Below are positions 53,012-61,708 of a stretch of DNA of 64,000 nucleotides, piece by piece (position 1 is the first letter of the stretch; each line of letters opens with the position of its first letter). Where the stretch lies: the NCBI GenBank assembly GCA_026936335.1, contig JAPMXV010000007.1, positions 1 through 64,000 of the forward strand. The letters are read 5' to 3'. The translations under genes were made by a program, and so were the position numbers. The notes beneath the pieces are model-generated. The model was not told the DNA's origin and ran no database searches. It saw nothing but the letters and a program-made list of their open reading frames with translations. The DNA is from Mantamonas sphyraenae. Taxonomy: Eukaryota; CRuMs; Mantamonadidae.

Positions 53012-56000
53012 CTATTTGGCAAACTCCACATCCACCATGGCATCCACATACTCGTCGCAGAAGCCAGCCACCTCGCCGGCTGTGGCACGCAGCAGTTCGT
53101 CCACAATCTCCTCGCCCAGCACCTCGTAAATCTCCCACGGCTCCACTTCGGATTCTGCGGTGGCGTCTGTGGCAGCCAGACCCATCGACACACGCTGGTG
53201 CGCCTTAAACTTGCGACGGTTGTGTTGGATGCTCTCTAGTGTCTCCACGTCAATGTACAGGGGCAGTCGAGCAATGTCATGGTGCTCGCCATGGCCGGGT
53301 TCGTCGTCACCGTCGACGTCATCGTCCTCGTCGTCGTGAGACTGTGTATGCAGTGGCTTGAACGATGCATCATCGCCCACACGCGCTTCAAATGCTGGAG
53401 GGTTCTCCATGCGGTAGTGCGGGGCGGTTGTCTCGTGAAACTCTTGGTCCAATGCACTCAGCTGCATGCGCACGGGCTTCTCTGCCTCCTTGCGCCTCTG
53501 TTCGCGTTGTGCTTCGGCAGTGGCGTTGCGCTTCTCAAACAGCATGGCCTGATTGTCATCCCCGTAGAACTGCACGGGTTTCTGCAACCCGTACTTTGCC
53601 ATGACGCCTGCCTCTACGCTTTTGTACTCCTCCAGCATGGCCTCCAGTTCCTCCATCTGCACGTCATCCGAGCCTTCCTGTGAACGCTCGCTGCCACTCT
53701 CGTCGTCGCTCTCTCCCTCGTCGTCGTCGTCGTCGTCAGTCTCTTCTTCCGCTGCTCCCTTTCCAAACCCATACGCAGCCTCTGTCCGCTTGGCGTCCTT
53801 CATGAGTCTTGCATAGGCCTCCTGCGCATCCAAGATGGCCTCGTCCTCCATTTCGTCCTCGTCCGTGTCGCTTTCGTCGTCCTCGTCGTCCTCTTCGCCC
53901 TCCTCCTCCTCCTCCTCCTGCGTCTGTCCTCTTCGTGGCCCATCATGCTTTGCCACAAACTCAAGGAAGCGCTTTTCAAACTCTCCCATCATCCACTCGG
54001 CCTGTTGCCGAAGGCGTTCTTCAACATCTGCCTCTGCGGCTTGAATACGGGTCTGCTCACGCGTGCGTTCCTCTTCGGCGGCCTGCTCCTCCAACCACGC
54101 CTGACGTGCCACTTCCCGTACCATCATCTGGTGCATGGCTGGGTCTTGTTGCGCCAGCTTCTGGATGTGTGTCTGCTGCTGCTCCTGCACGTGGGCCTCA
54201 TCCTGCAGCGAGTGCCTGTACCCCATCGCCATGCCCAAGGGCATTGCGTGTGTGTGTGTGCTCCCTGTCTCGTTCTCCCGCTCCAAATTCTGGTCGTCGT
54301 CCGACGCGTCCTCGTCGTCCAAACGCGCCACACTCACGTTCTGACGATGTTTCCCTGCCTCTTCGGCATCTACCACCGACTGTCGCGTGTGGTGAGGCTG
54401 CAGATGTTTCTGGCTTCGCTGCTGCGGGTGTTCCATGTTCCTGTGCGTCTTTTGCGCCTGTTGCTGCTCTTCCACGTCCAACTGCGCCACCCTGTGTCGC
54501 GAATCCGCACCTGGTTCCATGTACTTGCTGCTAAATTCCCGGAATGACAGCAATTCGTCAACGTGCATGTGCTCCCGCGGATCGGCCATGTCCTCCTTGT
54601 CTTCATCTTGCTGGGGATGGCCCTCTGCACGTCTGCGCTGTGCTTCTTGCTTGGCGCGCAGACGAGCACGTCCTCGTTCTGCCCACCTATCCTTGCGTGC
54701 CTTTTCCCTCTGTTTGCGCTCCCGTTCCTTGCGCCGCTCCTCTCGACGCTTGCGCATGGCCTCCTCCTGCTTGCGTTCCCGTTCCTCGGCGTCATGGTCC
54801 TGGGCCGAGTCGCGTCCTGGCCGTCCCGAGCGGTTCTCCACGGTGGCGTCGATGTCTTCCAGCATCTCCTCCAGCATTTGGTACTGCGTCTCAAAGTACT
54901 CGTTGTCCCGTTGCGGGAATTGCATCTCATACTCGGCCATCGCGCCCGCCACACGTTGCATGTACTCAAGCACCTCTTGCTTCATGCTCGTCGTCAGCCG
55001 CGACGACTGCTCCGCGTTCTTCAGGTATGTCAACATGGACTGCACCACCAGTCGGTGCGCCTTTTGCAACCTGTGCAGCCGTCGTACCTTTTCTGTGTAG
55101 TTCACGTTGTCATCTTCCAGGTACGCCTGCTCCCGTTCCACCTGCTGGATCAATGCCTCCACCTTGTGCTTGATGCGCAGCACGGCTGTGCTTCGCACGG
55201 GCTCTTCCGGGCCCTCGTCAATGTCCCTGTCGCTGTGATGGTGCGCATGCTCGTCCCCGGTGTTGTCGTCATCCGACTCCTCTTCACTGCCAGTTCGTCG
55301 TCCCCTCACGCGTCTCGATGATGCTGGCGTTGACCCCACGCCAGCACGTGCCTTTCGCTGTTCCCACGCACGCGAAGGCTTCTTCTTGCGTCGGATAAGC
55401 TGTGCCACGGGTGCGTTTGCGCCAATGTCGTCGGCTCCCCTGTCTCTCGGTTCAAACACTTCGTGATCCACCGCCTCTGGAAACAGATGCTGCATAAGTT
55501 CCTTGTTTTGTGCCACCAAATCGCCTTCGCTCTTGGGCTTGCTGCTCTGGCTGCGTTGTGTGCGCTGGTGCGGCTTGCTGTGCCACGGCCGTTCGCGATC
55601 TTTTGTCGCGTGCGGCTTTGTCTTGCGACGCGGGGATTTACGCGGTGCCACGCCTGCCAGCATGCGCTGCACATCTTGCATGGTTTCGTCAGATGCTGTG
55701 TTGTTGCTGCTGGACCTTCTGGCGGTTGTGGTGGTGGTGGTGGTGGTGGTCGTCGTCGGGTGCTTGCGCCCGCTTGCCTTCTTTCCTGCCTTTTTGCCCT
55801 TGTTGTCCGTGCCCGCGTTTGACGTTGTGCTGTGCACTTTGGGTTCCGGCACTGTGTAAATCATGCGTTCGTTGTGGAAAAGTGGGTCCACCTTGGTATC
55901 GTTGTTCCACTCGCCAGGTGGAGCCGCAGGTGCGCTCTTGCTCCCTTGCTTCTTCTTGCGCTTGCCGCTTGCCGGTCGCTTCTTGCGCACCTTCATTGGA

Positions 56001-56887
56001 GACAGGCCAAACGCAGACGATGACGGCTGTGACCTGTGTTTGCTGCCGGGCGTCATGCGTCGCGAGGCGCGTTTGTCCTTTGCCTGCTTCTCGTCGCTTT
56101 GTCCCGCAGCCAGCTCCAGCTCCACATCCTCGGGTTCCAGCTCCACCACACTCTGCATGCTCATGTCCCCAGCACTGCGTGGCTCATGTTTGTCTTGCTG
56201 GCCCTGCTGCAGCGCCCGAATGGCACTGCCTCGCCGGCGTCCGCTCCCGGCCGTTCGCGTTTTGGCGCCAACGCGCCGTTTGCGTCCGCTTCCCGCTGCG
56301 CTGCCAGGGCGATCGTTGGCCTTGGGTTGGCGCGCGTGGTCGTTGAGAAAGAGAGGCACGGCACCTGCCAGGGCATCGTGCTCCTGTGTCGAGCGCGAGG
56401 TGTGGCTCGGGGCTGGCGAAACATGGTCGTCATCTTGCGCTGCGGTTGAAAACGCAAGCTGCTGGTCGTGGTGAGGCCGGGCTGTTTTGCGTGTGCGTGT
56501 GCGTGGATGGCCCTTGCGGCCACGCGACACTTGGTCATGGCTTTCTGTGTGGTGGCTTAGACTCAACTGTTCGTTGTGGGCCGCGGCTCGGGCTTCCAGT
56601 TTGCCTCGCAGCCACGATTCAAAGTCCAGGCTGTGCTTGCCGCCCGTCAGCGACGAGCTGGCCTGCAGACGCTTCATTTCGTTGAACTCTCGGTTGAGTT
56701 CCATCATCTCGTCGACAGACAGGCCAAACGCGGCCGAGCTCTTGACCTCCATCTCGACGACCGGCAACAAGTTGTTGGCCCCGCCAGCGAGGCCAACGTC
56801 TCCTCGCACACACCAGCCCACAAGTCGGTTGCAGGCATCCTGTTGGGCATCCATACGCAAAGAGTCACACGCAGGAGATGACTGCAT
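53012..56887 (-). CDS. Large charged coiled-coil protein, unknown
   Basis: This is a single open frame of 1291 residues from the ATG at 56887; a second ATG at 56854 would avoid overlap with the U-box gene. I do not recognise the family. An N-terminal helical patch (SLDFESWLRGKLEARA) is followed by a long basic, low-complexity region with Lys-Arg clusters and an 11-residue Thr run near 55728-55760. A coiled coil with an extreme Arg/Lys/Glu repeat spans about 700-760 (for example RREERRKERERKQREKARK). Acidic Asp/Glu runs follow, and a conserved-looking helical C-terminus (EIYEVLGEEIVDELL, then CDEYVDAMVD). The make-up is typical of centrosomal or nuclear scaffold proteins, but that is inference. 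Confidence 0.7.
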   Translation of the reverse strand: MQSSPACDSLRMDAQQDACNRLVGWCVRGDVGLAGGANNLLPVVEMEVKSSAAFGLSVDEMMELNREFNEMKRLQASSSLTGGKHSLDFESWLRGKLEARAAAHNEQLSLSHHTESHDQVSRGRKGHPRTRTRKTARPHHDQQLAFSTAAQDDDHVSPAPSHTSRSTQEHDALAGAVPLFLNDHARQPKANDRPGSAAGSGRKRRVGAKTRTAGSGRRRGSAIRALQQGQQDKHEPRSAGDMSMQSVVELEPEDVELELAAGQSDEKQAKDKRASRRMTPGSKHRSQPSSSAFGLSPMKVRKKRPASGKRKKKQGSKSAPAAPPGEWNNDTKVDPLFHNERMIYTVPEPKVHSTTSNAGTDNKGKKAGKKASGRKHPTTTTTTTTTTTARRSSSNNTASDETMQDVQRMLAGVAPRKSPRRKTKPHATKDRERPWHSKPHQRTQRSQSSKPKSEGDLVAQNKELMQHLFPEAVDHEVFEPRDRGADDIGANAPVAQLIRRKKKPSRAWEQRKARAGVGSTPASSRRVRGRRTGSEEESDDDNTGDEHAHHHSDRDIDEGPEEPVRSTAVLRIKHKVEALIQQVEREQAYLEDDNVNYTEKVRRLHRLQKAHRLVVQSMLTYLKNAEQSSRLTTSMKQEVLEYMQRVAGAMAEYEMQFPQRDNEYFETQYQMLEEMLEDIDATVENRSGRPGRDSAQDHDAEERERKQEEAMRKRREERRKERERKQREKARKDRWAERGRARLRAKQEAQRRRAEGHPQQDEDKEDMADPREHMHVDELLSFREFSSKYMEPGADSRHRVAQLDVEEQQQAQKTHRNMEHPQQRSQKHLQPHHTRQSVVDAEEAGKHRQNVSVARLDDEDASDDDQNLERENETGSTHTHAMPLGMAMGYRHSLQDEAHVQEQQQTHIQKLAQQDPAMHQMMVREVARQAWLEEQAAEEERTREQTRIQAAEADVEERLRQQAEWMMGEFEKRFLEFVAKHDGPRRGQTQEEEEEEGEEDDEDDESDTDEDEMEDEAILDAQEAYARLMKDAKRTEAAYGFGKGAAEEETDDDDDDEGESDDESGSERSQEGSDDVQMEELEAMLEEYKSVEAGVMAKYGLQKPVQFYGDDNQAMLFEKRNATAEAQREQRRKEAEKPVRMQLSALDQEFHETTAPHYRMENPPAFEARVGDDASFKPLHTQSHDDEDDDVDGDDEPGHGEHHDIARLPLYIDVETLESIQHNRRKFKAHQRVSMGLAATDATAESEVEPWEIYEVLGEEIVDELLRATAGEVAGFCDEYVDAMVDVEFAK

Positions 56888-57801
56888 GGAGCAAGGTGAG
56901 CAAGGTGTTGGATCGCTCGGTGGAGGATGTGGAGTTGCTGCTGCTGAGCGCGTCGCTGGTAGTCATGGGTGTCAACTCGCTGGCCATGCCCAGCTGGGTG
57001 ACCCACCATCAGCAACACATGGCACACGTGGTGACCACGCTGGTGGCTGTGGTGAGCCAGAACCGCGTCCAATGGCGCCTTTTGCGCCATGCCGAGCGCA
57101 CAAAGAACACGTGGATGGCGGCCACCACAGCATTCCTCAGCATGTACATTACAATGGCCGTAGGCGCACTGGGAAGTATGATTGGCACGTGCTCGGTGCG
57201 ACAGGCGCTGCGAGGGCACGGTGACTTTGCTACACACGTCGGCGTGGCTGCCTTTCTCTTTGGCATGGTGCCCAAGTCCATCTATTTGTGTTTATGGACG
57301 CTGTTTGGCAAGCGCGTGGATGCAGGAGGCATGGTTGGTTCCCATGCTCTTGCCAGCCTGGTGCTTGTGGCCGTGCTGGCACTTGCAAAGGTGTGCGGCG
57401 AGCACGTGCAACCCATCGCCCAGCTGTGGTTGCTGCGTCTGCGTCTTTGGATTTCCAAGCATGTCAAGAGGGCACTGGGCAACAATGTTCACGTGCGTCG
57501 CCTAGAGACTGCCGAGCAAGAGGCGCCGCCCCATCTCTGCTGTCCCATCACACACACCATCTTTCGACACCCGGTCATTGCACCCTCGGGCTTCACCTAC
57601 GAGCGTTCTGCCATTCTCACCCACTTGCGTGGCTCTTCCATCGACCCATTGACGCGCGAGCCGTTGGCTGCAGATCAACTCAGGCCGAACCGGGCTGTGC
57701 GTGACGCGGTGGACGTGTACCTGGAACAGCAACTCAACCAAGACACAGATGACGAGGGGGTGCATGAGCAGGGGCCGGGTAAGCTTGATGTGGACGAGTG
57801 A
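56878..57801 (+). CDS. Membrane-anchored U-box ubiquitin ligase
   Basis: The product is 307 residues in one exon from the ATG at 56878. The first two thirds holds about four to five hydrophobic helices (for example LLLLSASLVVMGVNSLA, VGVAAFLFGMVPKSIYLCLW, LASLVLVAVLALA). The C-terminal part, about 217-285, is a complete U-box: C-C-P-I-T, H-P-V-I-A-P-S-G-F-T-Y-E-R, D-P-L-T-R-E-P-L and L-R-P-N-R-A-V-R-D-A-V. U-boxes recruit E2 enzymes without zinc. The acidic tail ends D-V-D-E. Most U-box proteins are soluble, so a polytopic one suggests a membrane quality-control or organelle-linked ligase. Its start codon lies inside the first codons of the minus-strand neighbour. Confidence 0.85.
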   Translation: MTAWSKVSKVLDRSVEDVELLLLSASLVVMGVNSLAMPSWVTHHQQHMAHVVTTLVAVVSQNRVQWRLLRHAERTKNTWMAATTAFLSMYITMAVGALGSMIGTCSVRQALRGHGDFATHVGVAAFLFGMVPKSIYLCLWTLFGKRVDAGGMVGSHALASLVLVAVLALAKVCGEHVQPIAQLWLLRLRLWISKHVKRALGNNVHVRRLETAEQEAPPHLCCPITHTIFRHPVIAPSGFTYERSAILTHLRGSSIDPLTREPLAADQLRPNRAVRDAVDVYLEQQLNQDTDDEGVHEQGPGKLDVDE

Positions 57802-57857
57802 AGTGAGCGAAACCGGTCGTACATTGGCTGCTCCTCCTTCCCTGTCAGGATGATTCG

Positions 57858-57860
<3 letters not shown>

Positions 57861-57892
<32 letters not shown>
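57861..57892. repeat. (TG)16 microsatellite
   Basis: Sixteen TG units lie in the 171-bp gap between the convergent stops of the U-box and Rab genes. A G-run (57900-57911) follows. Read toward the Rab gene's 3' end on the minus strand, it would put (CA)n in that 3' UTR. Confidence 0.95.
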
Positions 57893-57893
<1 letters not shown>

Positions 57894-57972
57894 TGGTCGG
57901 GGGGAGGGGGGTTGTTGCTGCGGTGTTGCTACAAATGTACTCTGTTGGGAGGCGTGAGGCGCACGGCAACCT

Positions 57973-59051
57973 CTACGAGTTACAGCCGCTGCAGATCGAC
58001 GACGACGAGTCCTGATCCTTCTCCTCGATGACCGAAGTGGTAGTTTGGTGTTGGTTTTCTTCGGCCACCTCGAGCACGCGGTCGACAAGGCTATCAAAGG
58101 CTTCGTTGATGTTGAGGTCGTCCTGTGCCGAGGTTTCAAACCAGCCAGCAAACTTGTTGGCTTGGCAAAACTCATCCAAATGCTCACGGTCAAGCTTGGC
58201 GTCGGGTCGGTCACACTGTGTTGGCAAAGGCAGGGGACAATGTGGCGAGAAAAGAGCGAGGGAGCGCAGGATTGCGTCGTTGTGCGGAATGGCCGTGGTG
58301 TGGGTCAGCGTGTGCACGAGGACAGAGTGGGTGCGCGAACGACATACCTTGTTGGCGAGTAGAATCGTTGGAATTGGTTCGTTGTTGGCTAGCAGGACCT
58401 TGGAGTCGACGTCGGCCTTCCACTTCTTGACGCCCTCTAGTGTGGACGGGCGGGAAAGGTCAAAGACAACCACACAGCCGATGGCGAATCGGTAGTAGGC
58501 GCGAGTCATGGATCCAAAGCGTTCTGTGGGGCGTGTGACGGTGGGGCACAAGCGACGTTAGCACGGACGGCGCTGGTTGCCGAGGGGCGCGTTGGAATTG
58601 CAAGCCGTTGGCGTGTACGTACCGTGGCCTGCAATGTCCCAGATCTGCAGCAAGGCGAACGCAGGACACATGGAAGGGCGAACGACACAGGTAGGGGCGA
58701 GGATGGCGTGAGTGTGCACGTCGCGGCTGCGCTTTTTCGGTGCCGAGTGAAGCAAAGGCAAAAGGCCGCCGCTTGGCAAACACACCTGCAGGGAAATCTT
58801 GCCCTGGTCACGCTGCAGGGTCTTCAGAGCAAAGTCGACGCCGATGGTCAATTTGTAATTCGGCGTAAACACGCCCGCGGTGTATCTGCGGATCACAGAG
58901 GTCTTTCCCACCGCATAGTCGCCGACGACAATAATCTGCACATGGGGCCGGGCTGTGTCAGGGTGTGTTTGTCACCACGCAAAAGACACCCAACCACAGA
59001 AAAACCAACTTTATACAAACGATCCTCCTCCTCTTCATCTTCTAGACTCAT
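57973..59051 (-). CDS. Rab32/38-like small GTPase with altered catalytic Gln
   Basis: Five exons (59051-59010, 58935-58786, 58644-58623, 58523-58348, 58215-57973) give 210 residues. Exon 3 is a 22-nt microexon. GTPase motifs are G-D-Y-A-V-G-K-T-S, T-I-G-V-D-F-A-L-K, W-D-I-A-G, N-K-C-D and E-T-S-A-Q. The F-A-G-W-F-E-T-S-A stretch, W-K-A-D-V-D-S-K-V and I-G-V-D-F-A-L-K are characteristic of the Rab32/Rab38/Rab29 group, which works at lysosome-related organelles and mitochondria. The usual W-D-I-A-G-Q-E reads W-D-I-A-G-H-E, so the catalytic Gln is His. The end is C-S-G-C-N-S, not a standard CC, CXC or CaaX prenyl motif. The start at 59051 avoids overlap with the upstream gene; an in-frame ATG at 59093 overlaps it by 29 nt. 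Confidence 0.85.
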
Positions 59052-59064
59052 GGCGTTGGCCTCG

Positions 59065-59716
59065 TCATTGGCCACCGGCTTGATCGTCGTCATCCTTGGC
59101 GGAGTTCTTGTTGGTTCTGCTGTCGCCGCGCTGCACAATCATGGCTCGCCTCTTGAGCTGCTGTACATTGGCGGTCAATTGGACCATGGATTTCCATTCG
59201 TTGGGTGCGCCTGCGTTTATGTGTATGTGTGTGTGTGTGAGAGAGAGAGCGGAAACGCAAGTGGAAGAGGGGGAGCAAAGTCGACGTGGTGCACAGGGCA
59301 ATGTGAGGCACCGCACACACACAAAGAGGCCACGTACGCTCTTCCTGGGCCTGTAAATCGGCTTCAGCCTGCTTCAGGTCTTGGTCAATCTCGTGCTGGC
59401 GCTGTTGCCGTTGCTCGGCAGACATGGTGGCGACGTCGTTGACTTCCCATTCCTCAAACAAGTTCAGCAGTGCACGGTCACGCCTGTCCTTGCACTCCAC
59501 CATGGCAATGAGCTCTTCTTGGCAAAATGCATCGCTGTCGAAACGCACGGCGCAGCGTACGAGCTTGCGGAGTTCTTCAGCGCACAGATCAATGCCCGCT
59601 TCTTCAATGTACCCGCGTGGGAGCTGACGAGGCACCTGGGGACTCGGCTGCGCCATGAGGTCGTCACTGGAGTACAAGCGGCCGAGTTCAGGGTCCTCGT
59701 CAATGTCTGTGGACAT
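59065..59716 (-). CDS. Twin CX9C (CHCH-type) mitochondrial protein
   Basis: Exons 59716-59338 and 59210-59065 give 174 residues. Cysteines fall at 45, 55, 65 and 75, so two C-x9-C helices sit back to back with exactly nine residues between them. Proteins with twin CX9C motifs are folded by the Mia40 pathway in the mitochondrial intermembrane space. The N-terminus is acidic and lacks a cleavable presequence, as is usual for this class. A Glu/Gln-rich helix and a Lys/Arg plus Asp tail follow. It somewhat resembles complex I subunit NDUFB7 but the spacing differs, so I leave it unnamed. The intron (59211-59337) has CA/CT repeats before the acceptor. The RPN6 start is only 52 bp away, divergent. 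Confidence 0.7.
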
Positions 59717-59768
59717 GGGGCTGGGTGTGAAGGGATTGCGCTGGCCAAGGCACCGGAGACCCTGAAGG
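59717..59768. promoter_or_regulatory. 52-bp divergent intergenic region, CX9C / RPN6
   Basis: The start codons of two divergent genes are 52 bp apart here. No TATA box and no yeast-type proteasome-associated control element (GGTGGCAAA) is seen. Confidence 0.4.
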
Positions 59769-61546
59769 ATGAGCAGCAGCAGCAGCAGCAGCAGCAGCAG
59801 TGACGACGAACAGTCCTGGACAGACAAGTACGAGCATGCACAGAGTGTCGAGGCCGAGGCGGCTGATGACGCCGCTGCTGCGTATGTGGAGATTCTTGAA
59901 CACGGTGCGTTGTGGGTGAGGCGGAAAGGGAGAGCAGCCAGAGTCGCCCATGTGTTCCGACGGCTCCTGGGACCCAGGCATGTGCACAGGGACGCAAACA
60001 ACCTGCGCACAGGGGACCTATGAGGTCGTGTGGTATGCATTGTGTGCCTGCACTGCACTGTGGCGGGAGCAAGGGTCGACCCGGAACGCAGAGGCGCGCA
60101 AGTCGCAATTCCGGCTTTTGCGCTGACACACACGAGGATGGGTTGCGCGGGACTCGCAGCATGGGACGCAGAGAACGACCTGGAAGAATTCACAGAGTAT
60201 ATCAAGGTGCAGGAAAAGAGTTTCACGGCTCTGGGCAAGCTGTACGCCAAGCAGAAGCAGACGGACAAGGTCGCGTCGATGCTCAGCGACTACAGCGTCT
60301 TCCTGGAGAGCATCCCCAAGGCAAAGACAGCCAAGCTGGGTGAGTGTGTGTGTGTGTGTGGCGTGATCTGCACGCATATCCTGGTGTGGGGCGTGTGACG
60401 CGGACGTGTGTGGGATGTGCAGAGGTCATGCGTGCTGCCAGGGAAGAAACGGCGCCAAAACCCTCTGGGGCGGCTGTGGAGGCGTGAGAAGGAGGAGCTG
60501 ACACAGACGAGCGTGCGCATGTGCCACAAACGCAAACAGTGCGTGACCTGTTGACGCTGATGGCGGAGATCCCAGACACACTGCTGAGGCAGATCGAGCT
60601 GTGCAAAGAGTGCATCGAATGGGCAAACACACAGAAGCGCAAGTACTTGAGGCAGCGCATCGAGGCGCGTCTGGCGGCGCTGCATCTGGAAGCCAAACAG
60701 TACACATTGGCTCTGGAGCTGCTTGCACGTCTGCTGGGCGAAGTGAAGCGCCTGGACGACAAACTGCTGCTGGTGGAGATCCAACTGGTCGAGTCGCGAG
60801 TGCACTATGCTTTGCGCAACGGACCCAAGGCCAAGGCATCGTTGGTGGCAGCTCGCACGGCAGCACATGCCATCTACTGCCCGCCCATGCTGCAGGCAGA
60901 AATCGACATGCAGTCGGGCGTGCTGCACGCTGAGGAGAAGGACTACAAGACAGCCTACTCATACTTCTTCGAGTGCTTCGAGGGCTACAACTCCATCGGG
61001 GAAAACGACCAGGCGGTGCTTGCGCTCAAGTACATGCTGCTGACCAAGGTGATGACAGGCAACACCGAGGACGTGTACGCGATCATCGACGGCAAGCTGG
61101 CCCTCAAGTACGCGGGCCGAGAGGTGGACGCCATGCGTGCTGTGGCCACGGCGCACAAAAACCGCTCGCTGCACGAGTTTGAAGAGATGCTGGACAAGTA
61201 CGACGACCAGCTGCGCAAGGATGCCATTGTGGAAAGCCATCTGGCGCAGCTGTACGACAACCTGCTGGAGCAGAACCTGCAGCGCATCATCGAGCCGTAC
61301 AGCAAGGTGGAGATCGACCACGTGGCTTCCGTCATCGACTTGCCTCTTGAAAAGGTGGAAGCCAAGCTGTCGCAGATGATCCTGGACAAACGATTTGCAG
61401 GCACCCTGGACCAGGGTGCAGGCTGCCTTATCATCTTTGACCAGGAGGACGACGATGCAACCTACACCGCTGCCCTTGAGACCATGAACAACATGAGCAA
61501 TGTCGTGGAAAGCCTTCGCGAGCGTGCCAAAGCTCTGGACGGGTAG
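59769..61546 (+). CDS. RPN6: 26S proteasome lid subunit RPN6 (PSMD11)
   Basis: Exons 59769-59904, 60160-60339 and 60540-61546 give 440 residues (human PSMD11 is 422). Introns are 255 and 200 nt. After a poly-Ser leader the protein follows RPN6 closely: E-C-I-E-W-A, R-Q-R-I-E-A-R-L-A-A-L, ALRNGPKAKASLVAARTAA, then A-I-Y-C-P-P-M-L-Q-A-E-I-D-M-Q-S-G, A-Y-S-Y-F-F-E-C-F-E-G-Y, A-L-K-Y-A-G-R, L-Y-D-N-L-L-E-Q-N-L-Q-R-I-I-E-P-Y-S and L-I-I-F-D. The C-terminal PCI domain anchors lid assembly and RPN6 clamps lid to base and core. A (GT) run follows the exon 2 donor directly. The gene is in divergent orientation to the CX9C gene. Confidence 0.96.
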
Positions 61547-61708
61547 AGGATTGGACAAAAAGGTGCGATGGATGGGGGGTTTGAACATGGACAATGGAGA
61601 CTATGTGTGTGTGTGTGTGTGTCGTGTCAGACACACCTCCATGACGGTGCAAAGCATGCGAAGGAAGCTGCCGCGCCGCTTTGGCCAGACCTGCCCAGAA
61701 CACTCAAC

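Noticed and set aside
59051-59093. Rab start at the ATG at 59093
   Set aside because: It would overlap the end of the upstream CX9C coding sequence by 29 nt; the ATG at 59051 has a good context and a length like other Rab32 N-termini.
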